64,000 nucleotides of DNA, taken from Psychrosphaera haliotis (GTDB lineage: Bacteria; Pseudomonadota; Gammaproteobacteria; Enterobacterales; Alteromonadaceae). The stretch is taken from positions 682,001-746,000 of the forward strand of contig NZ_WOCD01000003.1 of the NCBI RefSeq assembly GCF_009728465.1, read 5' to 3'. The position numbers and the translations under genes were made by a program. Under the pieces are notes generated by a model. The model was not told where the DNA came from and did no database searches. It saw only the letters and a list, made by a program, of their open reading frames with translations. The first letter of the stretch is position 1. The number at the start of each line of letters is the position of its first letter. Shown piece by piece: positions 17,654 to 28,519 of the stretch.

Positions 17654-19123
17654 CTAACCTAAACGATAGTTTGGAGCTTCTTTAGTAATTTGTACGTCAT
17701 GAACATGAGACTCACCCATACCCGCTGAAGTAACACGTACAAATTGAGGTTTAGTATTCATTTCATGAATAGTTGCACTGCCAGTTAATCCCATTGCAGA
17801 GCGGATACCACCAAGTTGTTGGTGAATAATATTCTCAATCGGGCCTTTGTAAGCAACACGACCTTCAATACCCTCTGGTACTAACTTTTCATTGCTGTCT
17901 GACTTTTGGAAGTAGCGATCTGAAGAACCATGACTTTGGTTCATGGCGCCTAAGCTACCCATGCCTCGGTACGATTTGTAATAACGACCTTGATAAAGCT
18001 CAACTTCACCAGGCGCTTCTTCAGTGCCCGCTAACATTGAACCAACCATTACGCAGCTTGCACCAGCTACTAATGCCTTTGAAATATCACCTGAGAATCG
18101 AATGCCGCCATCAGCAATAACTGGAATATCTCTACCAGCAACAGCTTCTACTGCATCTGCAATAGCGGTAATTTGTGGTACACCACAACCGGTAACAATA
18201 CGAGTAGTACAAATTGAACCTGGGCCAATGCCTACTTTTACAGCATTAACACCCGCTTCAACTAACGCTAGAGCGCCATCAGCTGTTGCGACGTTACCGC
18301 CTACAATTTGTAAATCTGGATAATTTTCACGTGTCCACTTAACACGCTCCAACACACCTTGAGAGTGTCCATGAGAAGTGTCAATCAACAACACGTCAAC
18401 ACCAGCTTTAACAAGTGCCTCTATACGTTCATCTGTGCCTGGGCCAACCCCAACTGCAGCACCAACACGCAAACTACCAAGCTCATCTTTACAAGCATTT
18501 GGTTTGCTATCTGCTTTTTGAAAGTCTTTAACGGTGATCATGCCTTTAAGTTTAAACGCATCATCTACAACTAAAATCTTTTCAATTCTGTGCTCATGCA
18601 TTAACGCCATAACAGCATCGCGCGCCGCCGCTTCATGCACGGTGACAAGCTTTTCTTTTGGCGTCATTACAGAACTAACTTTTGCTTTTAAGTTTGTTTC
18701 AAAGCGTAAATCACGACCGGTAACAATACCTTCAAGGTTGTTATCACCATCAACTACCGGAAAGCCAGAAAAACCATGCTCATGAGCAAGTTTCATGACT
18801 TCACCAAGAGTGATTTGAGAGGAAACAGTAACAGGGTCAGAAACAACGCCGCTTTCAAACTTTTTAACACGACGAACTTCATTCGCCTGCGCTTGAATTG
18901 ACATATTCTTGTGGATAAATCCGATGCCGCCTTCTTGAGCTAATGCAATCGCTAAACGGCTTTCCGTTACAGTATCCATCGCTGAGGATACCATAGGGAT
19001 ATTCAACTCAATTTTTTGAGTCAAGCGTGTTTTTAAATTGGCTTCGTGAGGAAGAACGGTGGAGTGACCTGGAACTAATAAAACGTCGTCAAACGTTAGG
19101 GCTTCTTTGACTATCCGCAACAT
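17654..19123 (-). CDS. guaB: Inosine-5'-monophosphate dehydrogenase
   Basis: NAD-dependent oxidation of IMP to XMP, the branch point to GMP. 489 residues with the IMPDH barrel split by a pair of CBS domains (about 95-200). Signatures: [46 protein letters not shown] with the catalytic Cys and active-site loop, and the flap [12 protein letters not shown] with AAGGT upstream. Divergent from xseA at a distance, with the S9 peptidase gene inserted between; guaB and xseA are commonly neighbours in gammaproteobacteria. Confidence 0.97.
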   Translation of the reverse strand: MLRIVKEALTFDDVLLVPGHSTVLPHEANLKTRLTQKIELNIPMVSSAMDTVTESRLAIALAQEGGIGFIHKNMSIQAQANEVRRVKKFESGVVSDPVTVSSQITLGEVMKLAHEHGFSGFPVVDGDNNLEGIVTGRDLRFETNLKAKVSSVMTPKEKLVTVHEAAARDAVMALMHEHRIEKILVVDDAFKLKGMITVKDFQKADSKPNACKDELGSLRVGAAVGVGPGTDERIEALVKAGVDVLLIDTSHGHSQGVLERVKWTRENYPDLQIVGGNVATADGALALVEAGVNAVKVGIGPGSICTTRIVTGCGVPQITAIADAVEAVAGRDIPVIADGGIRFSGDISKALVAGASCVMVGSMLAGTEEAPGEVELYQGRYYKSYRGMGSLGAMNQSHGSSDRYFQKSDSNEKLVPEGIEGRVAYKGPIENIIHQQLGGIRSAMGLTGSATIHEMNTKPQFVRVTSAGMGESHVHDVQITKEAPNYRLG

Positions 19124-19257
19124 GGCAATTGGTACCTTACATGAAAAGTAGATGGAGTATGTTGCGGTCGCATTTTAATTGAAAAGTTATGGTTCGTAAA
19201 CCTAAATTTCACTTATTTATGAGGTAAGAATGATAAAAATACCGAAAAACATCAATA

Positions 19258-19303
19258 TTTAAAAATTGGACCAACAGGCTATTACTTGCTAGTTGATCCA
19301 ATT
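19258..19303 (-). terminator. Terminator after the S9 peptidase gene
   Basis: AATTGGA-CCAAC (19264-19275) pairs with GTTGA-TCCAATT (19292-19303). On the minus strand the stem is followed by a T run, placing it just downstream of the S9 gene. Confidence 0.7.
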
Positions 19304-19332
19304 CTGTCAAAGGGTTGCGTGCATATCCCCTT

Positions 19333-21238
19333 TTAGTGTTTTAAGTGGGTTTCTAAAAACACCGTCATTTCACGATAGAGAGTTTGCTGGCTTTCATTGT
19401 CATCAAAAAAGTGTGTGCCATTTTTAATTTCTACATATTTAACATCTATTTTTCGCTTTGCTTCGTCATAAAATGACTCTGACTGATTGTAATCAACTCG
19501 CGTATCTTTGTTCCCATGAATTAATAAAATAGGCGCTGTGATTTTATCAATATAGTTTATGGCTGAAACCTCATCCAACTTTTCAACAGCCTCTTCGTTT
19601 GTAACATCCACTATGTGACCTGTATAAAAACCAAAGTTGTCGCCGTTCATTACCATTGTTTTAAGGTCAGATAAGCCTGCAATACTTACAACACAGTCAA
19701 ATCGCTCGGGTTGTTGAAAACTCGCTGTTAACGCAACATAACCACCATAACTGCCTCCTACAATACACGCTTTATCACGAGAAACTCGATTGGTCCCAAT
19801 TACCCAATCCATCGCGTCATAAACGTCTTGTTGCATGCGTTTTCCCCATTGAAAGTAACCTGCAGTTTCAAAGTCATTCCCAAAGCCGGCAGAACCACGG
19901 AAGTTAACTTGTAAAACGGCATACCCCATTGATACAAAATACTGTAACTGAGGGTCAAAGTACTTATAGTCTCGGGCGTGTGGACCACCATGCGGATATA
20001 CGATTAGTGGAGGTTGCTTAACGCCATTCGGTATAGTTAGGTAACCCGTTAGTTTCTTGCCCATCTGATGCATTAAACGAATAGTTCTCTACCGACGAAA
20101 ATGGCTTATTTGCTAAAGCCGGGTAAGTTCGGACCCAAGCACCACCTTTTTTAGCGGCTAAATCAAAATGAACATAAAGGGTTGGTTGATTGTCGCTTTG
20201 CTTTGCAACTAATACCTTTGTTTTGTCGATACTTCGGCTAACAAGAGTCACCTGCTCAGCGTTTAACATTTTAGAGAAGCTTTTTTCAAATGCCGCGTCT
20301 GCTGGGTCGAAATACAACTTTTTAGAATAGTCGTCACTATAGTATCCTCCAATCAGCTCTCCTTCCCCGTTGTTAATACCACCCGTGATGTCAAAAACGG
20401 GATGACTTAGTACCATAGATTCAAATTCACCTAAGGCGATATCATAAAGCCAAATAGACTCACGTCTTACTTCCCTATCACTCAAAACATAAGCTTTGTT
20501 ACCATTTTTTGTTAAACCAATAACATTAAACGTTTCACCTTTACCGACCACCCGAGTATGAAGTTTCGTTAACTCACTTCCGGCTTTTTCTCGATGCCAA
20601 ATCGTACGCGTGAAAACGTTTTCCTCTCTATCGAAAGCAACGCCGAGCCTAACAACTCCATTTACTGCGCTCCAACTACTAATATCATGTTTATTGTTTT
20701 GAACCTTTTGAAACTTTCCAGAGCTTAAATTTACTTTAAAGACTGAATAACCTTCGTCTAACTTATCGTAGGTAGAAACAAGTATATGTTCTTCATCATT
20801 CTTAAGTAACGAAACTATTTTGAAAGTTGTATATTCATACCAACGCTCCTGGGAGAAGCGGCGTTCAGTCAATGCTACATTACTTTTGTTCTTAACATCA
20901 AAAGCATATAAACGACTAACCCGATAATGTTCACCTCTAGACCATTGTGGTGAACTGGCTGAAACAATAATGTACTTATTGCCTGACCAACTAATTGAAT
21001 CTACTCTATCTTTACCAAGCCTCAACGACGCTAAAATATCGAAATCGCGACTCCCAAATGCACTTACACTCACAGTTGGGCCATCTGGAGTATTGTAGAT
21101 CATAGCGATTTTACTACCATCTGGGGAAACCCTTGGCTGTTCTACCAATGGGAGTTGTGCGAAGTCGTTCCACTTTTCATCTGCTAGTGCATTTGATACA
21201 CCAACTAAAAGTAATAATGTGGTAAAGAATTTAAACAT
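19333..21238 (-). pseudogene. S9 family prolyl-oligopeptidase-type peptidase, split by a +1 frameshift
   Basis: Two minus-strand frames form one protein of about 634 residues. The first (start ATG 21238, AGGG 7 bp upstream, signal peptide ending NALADEKW) covers the beta-propeller. The second covers the alpha/beta-hydrolase domain: VYPHGGPHARD, nucleophile Ser in GGSYGGYV, Asp in NKDTRVD and His in GTHFF. They join if one G is removed from the GGG at 20060-20062 (CCC on plus): the reading then runs ASDGKKLTGYLTIPNG, as expected for the family. All catalytic residues remain, so the lesion is recent, programmed or a sequence error. The family cuts peptides in the periplasm. The ATG at 21259 is an alternative start without SD. 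Confidence 0.85.
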
Positions 21239-21434
21239 ATCTATCCCTGTTCTGTTCATTTTTGGCTAATTCATATTTAAGGTACTATTTTTTAAGCAGA
21301 ATGTAACCACGTTTAGCGTGAAAACGACACATAACACTCTTCATTCAATTGAAATAAGCCTTAACATTAAAAACGTTGACTAGAGTTTTCTTGACGTTAG
21401 ACTTTGCCCGCTATTTATAAACTTTAGGATTAAT

Positions 21435-22787
21435 GTGACTGTTACCACCGCGTCTAACCAACAAAAAATCTACCAGGTATCCGAGCTTAATCAGAAAGCT
21501 CGCATGTTGCTTGAGGCTGAATTTTTAAACGTTTGGATCAGTGGTGAAATTTCAAATTTAGTAAAAGCAACCAGTGGCCATTGGTATTTCTCGTTAAAAG
21601 ACAACAAAGCTCAAATTAAAGGTGCGATGTTTCGAGGCAATAATAGAAATGTAAGAGCCAATGTGGAAAACGGCACCCAAGTATTAGTTCGTGGTCGATT
21701 AAGCCTTTATGAACCTCGAGGTGACTATCAACTTATCGTTGAGCTAATGGAGCCCGCAGGTGAAGGTCTGCTTAAACAAGAGTTTGAAGCGTTAAAGAAC
21801 AACTTATTGAAAATGGGCCTGTTTGATCAAGACTCAAAACAAGTGATCCCTAAAGAGCCCAAACGCGTTGGTTTAGTAACAAGTCCTACTGGTGCCGCCG
21901 TGCACGATATATTAACGGTTTTACAACGTCGTTCACCACAAACAGAAGTCATTATTTACCCTACGATGGTCCAAGGCAAACAAGCTGCTGATAATATAAT
22001 GTGGGCCATTAATACTGCAAATGTTCGTCAGGAAGTTGATGTGCTGATTGTTGGCCGAGGCGGTGGTTCTTTAGAAGATCTTTGGAGCTTTAATGACGAA
22101 GGTTTAGCTCATACCATTTATAACTCTGCTATTCCGGTGATTAGTGCCGTTGGCCATGAAGTAGATGTATCCATATCAGATTTTGTTGCCGACCTAAGAG
22201 CACCTACGCCATCGGCTGCCGCAGAAATAGTTTCTACTGACAATAGTGAGCTAGTTACCAAAGTACGAAACCTCCATAGCAGACTAATTAGAGCCTATGC
22301 ACATCAGCACCAGGCAAATAAAAATCAGCAAAGCCAACTAAAGCGGTCTTTATCTTTGTTGCACCCAAGTTATCAATTGCAACTTGCCCAACAAAAAAAT
22401 GACGAGCTGCAAATGGCTTTGCAACGAGCAATACTGTCGAAGCTAGAGTCAGCAAAACAGCGAGATAATATTAATAGAGAACGATTAAGTAGTTTATCTC
22501 CTAAGCATGCATTGAGCTCAGCAAAACAGCGCCTTGAGTATGCCAACTCTGCATTGCCAAAATTGATGCAGGCCAGATTAATTAAAAAGCAGAATCAATT
22601 TAATTCAGCCACTGAAAAGCTCAACATCGTTAGCCCTCTAGCTACGTTAACGAGAGGCTATAGCATTACCACAAACAAAGATGGCAAGGTTATTTCAGAC
22701 CAAACACAAATAAAAGACGGTGAATTGGTTAAAATTCGACTCGCAAATGGCGAATTAACCGCTAATATAACTAGGCAAACTGATTAA
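21435..22787 (+). CDS. xseA: Exodeoxyribonuclease VII large subunit
   Basis: Catalytic subunit of ExoVII, which degrades single-stranded DNA from both ends. 450 residues: an N-terminal OB-fold (about 1-110; VWISGEISNLVKATSGHWYFSLKD), then the nuclease domain with RVGLVTSPTGAAVHDIL, VLIVGRGGGSLEDLWSF and DLRAPTPSAAAEI, then coiled coils and a short C-terminal domain (LTRGYSI). The GTG start has AGGA 5 bp upstream. No xseB is in the window, as usual for gammaproteobacteria. Confidence 0.96.
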   Translation: MTVTTASNQQKIYQVSELNQKARMLLEAEFLNVWISGEISNLVKATSGHWYFSLKDNKAQIKGAMFRGNNRNVRANVENGTQVLVRGRLSLYEPRGDYQLIVELMEPAGEGLLKQEFEALKNNLLKMGLFDQDSKQVIPKEPKRVGLVTSPTGAAVHDILTVLQRRSPQTEVIIYPTMVQGKQAADNIMWAINTANVRQEVDVLIVGRGGGSLEDLWSFNDEGLAHTIYNSAIPVISAVGHEVDVSISDFVADLRAPTPSAAAEIVSTDNSELVTKVRNLHSRLIRAYAHQHQANKNQQSQLKRSLSLLHPSYQLQLAQQKNDELQMALQRAILSKLESAKQRDNINRERLSSLSPKHALSSAKQRLEYANSALPKLMQARLIKKQNQFNSATEKLNIVSPLATLTRGYSITTNKDGKVISDQTQIKDGELVKIRLANGELTANITRQTD

Positions 22788-22841
22788 TAATTTAATTTAG
22801 ACAGGCTTTAAATTAAAAACGCAAAGGAATGGCAAAGCAGT

Positions 22842-24041
22842 ATGAAAAAATCTATGAAATGGACACTTTCAATTTTATCGGGTTTAGTCTTGATATTAGG
22901 CATATTTTGGATGTCTTTAGACAAAAGCGTTCGATATTTAATTTTAAACCCACCACCTGACATTAATGTCTTATTCTGGACCCAAGCTCAACGTGACGCT
23001 GGTTTTCAATCTCTTGATGTGTTGCCTGTTATTAGTAAAAACACAATAAACTCAGATCCTAAAAACATAGTCCAATTACCCGTTGGCCAGCCACTTGCCC
23101 TTCCTAGCGAAATTATAGAAGGTTATATTGCCGATAGCAGAGTTGCAGGCCTCGTTGTTCTACACGAAGGAAAAGTCAGGCTGGAGCGTTATTCACTTGG
23201 CCTAACTCAGCAGAAAAAGTGGACTAGCTTTTCCGTTGCTAAATCTTTTACATCTACTCTAATCGGCGCAGCCTTAAAAGATGGTCATATCAATAGCCTT
23301 CAGGACAAGGTCAGCGACTACGTAACGTCAATGAAAGGCAGTGAGTATGATAATGTCACTATTGAACAACTTATTACCATGACCTCTGGGATTAAATGGA
23401 ACGAAGATTACAACGATCCAAACTCTGATGTCTCTAAGTTCAACTTTCACGAGCCGGAGCCAGGCGTAAACTCTATTGCCAGTTATATGCGTCAGTTGCC
23501 AAGAGCTTATGAAGCTGGAACTCATTGGGCATACAGTACTGGAGAAACGAATTTAATCGGTTTGCTTTTACAAAAAGCGATAGATATGCCCCTTGCTGAT
23601 TATCTGTCTGATAAAATTTGGTCAAAAATTGGTGTTGAACATAATGCATCGTGGATTCTAGGGCCTTCTGGAAATGAAATTGGCGGTTGTTGTATTCAGG
23701 CTACTACTAGAGACTTTTTAAGGTTTGGACAATTTATTCTTAAAGGTGCGAAGGTAAATAATGAATCCATCGTTCCTAACAACTGGATTGTTAACGCGAC
23801 TCAAAAGAAAGTATCAACAAATGAAGACCATGGTTATGGCTATCAATGGTGGACAAGCAATGACGGTAGCTATCAAGCAAAAGGCATTTACGGTCAAGGG
23901 ATCTTTATAGATCCAAGTAGAGACTTAGTTATTGCCGTTAATGGCAATTGGCCAGTCGCTCTTAACCAAGAGTTTGCCTCAAAAAAAGCAGAGTTTTTTA
24001 AGCAAGTTCAACTTTCTATTGATAAAGAAAAAGGGCGCTAA
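22842..24041 (+). CDS. Membrane-anchored serine hydrolase of the class C beta-lactamase fold
   Basis: 399 residues with an N-terminal signal anchor (about 8-27). Active-site motifs of the PBP4*/beta-lactamase family are present: S-x-x-K in FSVAKSFTS, Tyr-x-x in AYSTGETNL (variant of Y-x-N) and GYGYQWW before the third motif region. Relatives include 6-aminohexanoate hydrolase and esterases, so substrate cannot be assigned. It starts 54 bp after xseA. The stop codon lies within a hairpin shared with the opposite strand. Confidence 0.82.
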   Translation: MKKSMKWTLSILSGLVLILGIFWMSLDKSVRYLILNPPPDINVLFWTQAQRDAGFQSLDVLPVISKNTINSDPKNIVQLPVGQPLALPSEIIEGYIADSRVAGLVVLHEGKVRLERYSLGLTQQKKWTSFSVAKSFTSTLIGAALKDGHINSLQDKVSDYVTSMKGSEYDNVTIEQLITMTSGIKWNEDYNDPNSDVSKFNFHEPEPGVNSIASYMRQLPRAYEAGTHWAYSTGETNLIGLLLQKAIDMPLADYLSDKIWSKIGVEHNASWILGPSGNEIGGCCIQATTRDFLRFGQFILKGAKVNNESIVPNNWIVNATQKKVSTNEDHGYGYQWWTSNDGSYQAKGIYGQGIFIDPSRDLVIAVNGNWPVALNQEFASKKAEFFKQVQLSIDKEKGR

Positions 24042-24052
24042 GTAGCGCCCTT
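24031..24052 (-). terminator. Hairpin at the 3' ends of the hydrolase and Hsp70 genes
   Basis: GGGCGCTA (24033-24040) pairs perfectly with TAGCGCCC (24043-24050). On the minus strand it is followed by a T run (TTTTTC), fitting the Hsp70-like transcript; on plus the T tract is weak. It overlaps the hydrolase stop codon. Confidence 0.7.
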
Positions 24053-24069
24053 CCCTATCGTTTAAACTT

Positions 24070-24117
24070 CCTTTAGTAAGAGCAGAGTAATCTTGTTACT
24101 TCACTCTTACTTAAAGG
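24070..24117. repeat. Long inverted repeat between convergent genes
   Basis: CCTTTAGTAAGAG pairs with CTCTTACTTAAAGG, and the inner bases (AGAGTAA with TTACTTC) extend the stem to roughly 20 bp with a few mismatches and a tiny loop. No T run follows. A second perfect 8-bp hairpin (AGTTAATT/AATTAACT) is at 24120-24138. Confidence 0.7.
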
Positions 24118-24150
24118 CTAGTTAATTTTGAATTAACTGTTAATTAATCG

Positions 24151-25651
24151 CTACTTCATTCTTGATGCTTGAATACTCAGGCCTTCAGAAATGGATTTAA
24201 ATGCATCTGCAGTTACCGTTGGTAGATCAGGTAACATGGCTTTAATTTCCTGTTGTACAACAGGTGACAAACTCATACCGCCAGTCACAAACAATATCTC
24301 AGGTTGAACTTCTGTTTTGTCCAAACACTCTTTAATCAATGCCTTAACACGCGTCATCCACGCCAACATAGAGCGTTTTAAATCGGCTTCTGTTAACTCG
24401 ACCTGGAAGTCAGATTGAATATACTTTAATGGCAATACAATGTGACTTTTCTCAGACAACATTTCTTTTGCCAACCTAGAGGAGTTAACTAATCGCGCTG
24501 ATAACTTTTCTTCTTGAACAATTAACAGTTTGTCTAACTTCTTAGGCTCTTTAGCAACAGAGATAGTTTGAGAAATTTCTAATCCCATCTCATCTGAAAA
24601 GAACTTATTCAATCGTGGTATATCATCCACTGCAACCATATCGTTGAAGTACAGTGGTGGAATAGGAATACCGTTTGTTGTTTCAGTGCCCAAGCCCATT
24701 TCTGTCGCAATAGATTTAAGGATCAAGTTTTTGTCGCATTCCATGCCACCCAAACGCGTGCCAGTAACAGACAGTACATCTTGTTGACGGTCATAGTCTT
24801 GTTGCTTTTGGGTACCTAAACGGATCACACAAATATCCGTTGTACCACCACCTATATCTACAACTAAAGCTACTTTTTCGCTATCCAATTGTTGTTCAAT
24901 TCGATATGCCGCCGCGATTGGCTCTTCAAGGAAATCAATTTTTTCAAAACCAGCCTGTTCCGCTGCTGCGGTCATTATTGTAATGGCCTGTTGATTACCT
25001 TGCTCACCACGAGTTCCGTGATACTTCACAGGACGCCCCACAACTACACCACCTACCTTCTGGCCTAATTGCTTTTCTGCAGCTTCTTTGAAGAATGCGA
25101 GTTGTTTAGCTATTAGCCCAACAAAAGCATCTTTTTGACCAGACAGCAGATTCGCACCCAAAAAGTTTTTAGGTGAATAAATTAAACGTCCTTTTTCTGG
25201 TGTTTTTAAATACTGTTTAAAACCAGCTTCGCCGAACAGGAAGGTTCCTGTCTCAACCATTTTTTGGAGCGGCAAATCGTCTACTGATTGATTCTTTAGT
25301 AATTCGTTAATCGCACGGCGCTGCAACTTCGGCGTGTTATGGAACTCACCACGAAGTTGGTCAATTTGTGTTAAATGACGGCGTTGCTCTGCTGGCGTAG
25401 TCGCCTCTTCGTATTTGTCTTTTGCCTTATCTAATTGCATAGAAATAGAGGCTTTAATACGCTGAACCTTTTCTTCAATCACTTCCACTGGAGGCAGCGG
25501 TAAGTCATCTTCGTAATAAATGAATACAGAAGATCTTATTTTAAATGGCGTTTTAGAATCTTTATCTAGTTCAATGTAATGATGTTGATTACCGTCGAAA
25601 CCAAACTACTTCTGAGTTTGAAGTACCATAATCGATGCCAATGGTTACCAT
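24151..25651 (-). pseudogene. Hsp70-family (YegD-like) chaperone, frameshifted after codon 17
   Basis: From an ATG at 25651 (AAGGGGAC upstream) the frame reads MVTIGIDYGTSNSEVVW, the Hsp70/actin phosphate-1 motif, then stops within four codons. Removing one T from TTT (AAA at 25598-25600 on plus) continues as FDGNQHHYIELDKDSKTPFKIRSSVFIY into the long downstream frame, which carries the second nucleotide-binding motif (VALVVDIGGGTTDICVI) and LFVTGGMSLSPVV. Intact length would be about 499 residues, a nucleotide-binding domain without the usual substrate-binding lid. The downstream frame alone, from GTG 25488, would lack the phosphate-1 loop and should not bind ATP properly. Either damaged or mis-sequenced. 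Confidence 0.85.
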
Positions 25652-25796
25652 GGAAAATATGTCCCCTTAAAAAAATGAGTAGGCGATTCTATCCAAGTCG
25701 CAAAAAAAAACCACCCGTTTTTTCATAAAACTAATTATTTGCGACGCTCTACAAAATACAACCTCTAAACGCCTATATGCGTCTTTTCGATGAGTG

Positions 25797-25827
25797 ACAC
25801 AGTTATAGGGTTAAAACTGTGTTTTTT
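25797..25827 (+). terminator. Orphan plus-strand terminator upstream of the M1 peptidase
   Basis: ACACAGTT pairs with AACTGTGT around a 10-nt loop, followed by six T counting the stem end. The genes on either side are divergent, so no plus-strand gene lies upstream. It could be a leader attenuator for the M1 gene or the end of a small RNA. Confidence 0.65.
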
Positions 25828-25930
25828 AATATTGTTTTTTGTTAGTCTTAACGGCTAATCTTGGCGATTAGAACGTGAGATTCTACGTCAAATTTAACCA
25901 GCAAAATGAATAGGATAACGTGGTAATATT

Positions 25931-28426
25931 ATGAATAATCGTAATTTTAGACGTTTGTTGACCTTAGCATTCGCTATCACTGTCAGTGCGACAGCGTCTG
26001 CAAGTGCCGTTAAGCAAACAAAAGGGGACTTCGAAGACAAGTTCCGTCAAATGGAAGAGATCCTTCCAACACCAAATGTATATCGTGCTGCAACAGGTGA
26101 ACCAGGTGAAAAATACTGGCAACAAAAAGTCGATTACAAAATTAAAGTAAAACTAAACGAAGAAAAACGTCGTTTAGATGCTACTCAAAACATTACCTAC
26201 AAAAACAACTCTCCACATACTTTAAAGTACTTGTGGATGCAGTTAGAACAAAATAAATACCATGATGATTCAATCGCAGAAGCTGGTACTGCATTTGCTG
26301 GTATTGGTCGTCGTGGTCCAGCGACTTCAGCTGGTGGTAACGGCAAGCCAGCAAAACTAAGTCTTGGTGAATTACGTCGTCAACAATTCTTAGCTGACAA
26401 TGAGCTAGGCTATGACGTTCTTGCTGTTAGAAATAGCAAAGATCGCCCTCTTAAAATTACTGTAGTTGGTACTAACCTTCGCATTGATTTAGACCGTCCT
26501 CTTAAACCTGGTAAAACAGTTGAGTTCGAAATGGACTTTGGTTTTAACATTGTTGAAGAAGATGCAGTGTCTGCTCGTGCTGGTTATGAGCATTTCCCTG
26601 ACGACGCTCGTGAAGGTGGTAATGACATCTTCTTACTAGCACAGTGGTTCCCGCGTTTACACGCGTTCACTGACTACGAAGGTTGGCACAACAAAGAGTT
26701 TATTGGCCGCGGCGAATTCACTCTTGAATTTGGTGACTACGAAGTAGAAATTACGGTTCCTGCTGACCACATCGTTTCTTCAACGGGTGAATTAGATAAC
26801 CCAAGAGACGTATTAACGAGCACTCAGCGTAAACGTCTAGAAGAAGCTAAAAATGCTAAACGTCCTGTTTTTGTTGTAACAGCTGAAGAAGCGTTAGAAA
26901 ACGAAAAAGAAGGCACAACTAAGTCTAAAACATGGCGTTTTGAAGCAGAAAACGTAAGAGATTTCGCTTGGGCTTCTTCTCGTAAATTCATGTGGGACGC
27001 TAAAGGATACGACCAAGGCGGTAAAGATCAACCATTCGTAATGGCGATGTCTTTCTACCCTAAAGAAGGTGGTGATCTTTGGAAGAAGTATTCTACTGAA
27101 GCTATTGTTCATACAATGGAAGTTTACTCAAGATTCTCTTTTGACTACCCATACCCAACAGCTCAGTCAGTAAATGGCCCAGTTGGCGGTATGGAATACC
27201 CTATGATTACCTTCAATGGTCCTCGTACTAAACTACAAGACGACGGTTCTCGTACTTATACTCAAGCAGAAAAACGTTTCTTAATTGGTGTTGTTATCCA
27301 CGAAATTGGCCACATTTATTTCCCAATGATTGTTAACTCAGATGAGCGCCAATGGACTTGGATGGACGAAGGTCTTAACAGCTTTCTAGACGCTGTAGCA
27401 TGTCGTGAGTGGGATCCAACAATTCCTTGGGGTGTTGAGCCTCGTTATATCACTAGCTACATGAAGAGTAACGTTCAAGTTCCTATCATGACTCAATCTG
27501 ATAGCGTACTTCGTTTAGGTCCAAATGCTTACTCAAAACCGGCTGCTGCTTTAAACATTCTTCGTGAAGTTGTTTTAGGTCGTGAGTTATTTGACTATGC
27601 ATTTAAAGAGTACTCTCAACGTTGGAAATATAAGCGCCCTACTCCATCTGATTTCTTCCGCACTATGGAAGAAGCATCAGGCGTTGATTTAGATTGGTTC
27701 TGGACTGGTTGGTTCTACACTACAGACCATGTAGATATCTCTGTTGATGGTGTTTACAAACTACGTATGGATACTAAAAATCCAGACATCGATATGGCTC
27801 GTATGCGTGATATCGAAAATGACAAGCCTCAAGCATTGTTCCTGAAAAAGAATGAAGAAGCTGGCATGAAAACGTGGCTTGAATCTAACCCAGATGTTTC
27901 TGATTTCTACGACGAAAACGATCGTTTTACAGTAACGAATAAAGAACGCAACAAATACAACAGCTTCCTTAAAGGTCTTAAGCCATGGGAAAAACGTGTA
28001 TTTGAACGTGCAGTTGCAGAAGACAAAAACTACTACGTTATTGAGTTTAATAACCTAGGTGGTTTGGTTATGCCAATTCTTCTTCAACTAGAATATGCTG
28101 ACGGTACTAAAGAAGATCGTTATATTCCTGCTGAAATTTGGAGACGTTCTCCTAAGCATGTTAAAAAACTAGTTGTTACTGACAAAGAAAAAGAAATTGT
28201 TAGTGTTGTAGTTGACCCTACTTGGGATACTGCGGATGTAAACAACGAGAACAACATGTACCCACGTCGAATCATCCCTTCACGTGTTGAAGCTTATAAA
28301 TATAAGCGCAGCGCAACGGGTGCAAGCCGTGACATCATGCAAGATATTAAAACAAAATTAAAAACTGACGAAGATAAAGACAAAAAGAAAACAGAGTCTG
28401 AATCTGAATCTGAAACAGAAGCTTAA
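25931..28426 (+). CDS. M1 family metallopeptidase (aminopeptidase N superfamily)
   Basis: 831 residues with a signal peptide (about 25, ending ASASA). The gluzincin motif HEIGH (His457, Glu458, His461) is followed 18 residues later by Glu480 in WMDEG, the full HExxH-x18-E zinc site. GPVGGMEYPMITF corresponds to the G-x-M-E-N exopeptidase motif with Tyr in place of Asn. The N-terminal beta domain is about 60-350 and a Lys/Glu/Ser-rich tail ends the protein. Likely a periplasmic peptidase. Codon choice appears more optimised than in neighbours (many gtt, cgt and ctt codons), suggesting high expression. It is followed by a terminator and then the DUF6702 gene. Confidence 0.92.
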   Translation: MNNRNFRRLLTLAFAITVSATASASAVKQTKGDFEDKFRQMEEILPTPNVYRAATGEPGEKYWQQKVDYKIKVKLNEEKRRLDATQNITYKNNSPHTLKYLWMQLEQNKYHDDSIAEAGTAFAGIGRRGPATSAGGNGKPAKLSLGELRRQQFLADNELGYDVLAVRNSKDRPLKITVVGTNLRIDLDRPLKPGKTVEFEMDFGFNIVEEDAVSARAGYEHFPDDAREGGNDIFLLAQWFPRLHAFTDYEGWHNKEFIGRGEFTLEFGDYEVEITVPADHIVSSTGELDNPRDVLTSTQRKRLEEAKNAKRPVFVVTAEEALENEKEGTTKSKTWRFEAENVRDFAWASSRKFMWDAKGYDQGGKDQPFVMAMSFYPKEGGDLWKKYSTEAIVHTMEVYSRFSFDYPYPTAQSVNGPVGGMEYPMITFNGPRTKLQDDGSRTYTQAEKRFLIGVVIHEIGHIYFPMIVNSDERQWTWMDEGLNSFLDAVACREWDPTIPWGVEPRYITSYMKSNVQVPIMTQSDSVLRLGPNAYSKPAAALNILREVVLGRELFDYAFKEYSQRWKYKRPTPSDFFRTMEEASGVDLDWFWTGWFYTTDHVDISVDGVYKLRMDTKNPDIDMARMRDIENDKPQALFLKKNEEAGMKTWLESNPDVSDFYDENDRFTVTNKERNKYNSFLKGLKPWEKRVFERAVAEDKNYYVIEFNNLGGLVMPILLQLEYADGTKEDRYIPAEIWRRSPKHVKKLVVTDKEKEIVSVVVDPTWDTADVNNENNMYPRRIIPSRVEAYKYKRSATGASRDIMQDIKTKLKTDEDKDKKKTESESESETEA

Positions 28427-28478
28427 TTTAAAAACATTATAAAGCCCGCTTTACGCGTTGTGATATAAGGTTACAATA

Positions 28479-28508
28479 AATGCCCGAACTGTTCGGGCAT
28501 TTTTTTTG
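28479..28508 (+). terminator. Terminator after the M1 peptidase
   Basis: ATGCCCGAA and TTCGGGCAT form a perfect stem followed by eight T. It precedes the DUF6702 gene by only about 12 bp, so that gene may depend on read-through. Confidence 0.92.
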
Positions 28509-28519
28509 GAGAGTTAACG

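Noticed and set aside
20018-20073. Programmed +1 frameshift in the S9 peptidase
   Set aside because: The junction has only GGG and no slippery codon followed by a rare codon or stop in the shift position; error or mutation is simpler, though not excluded.
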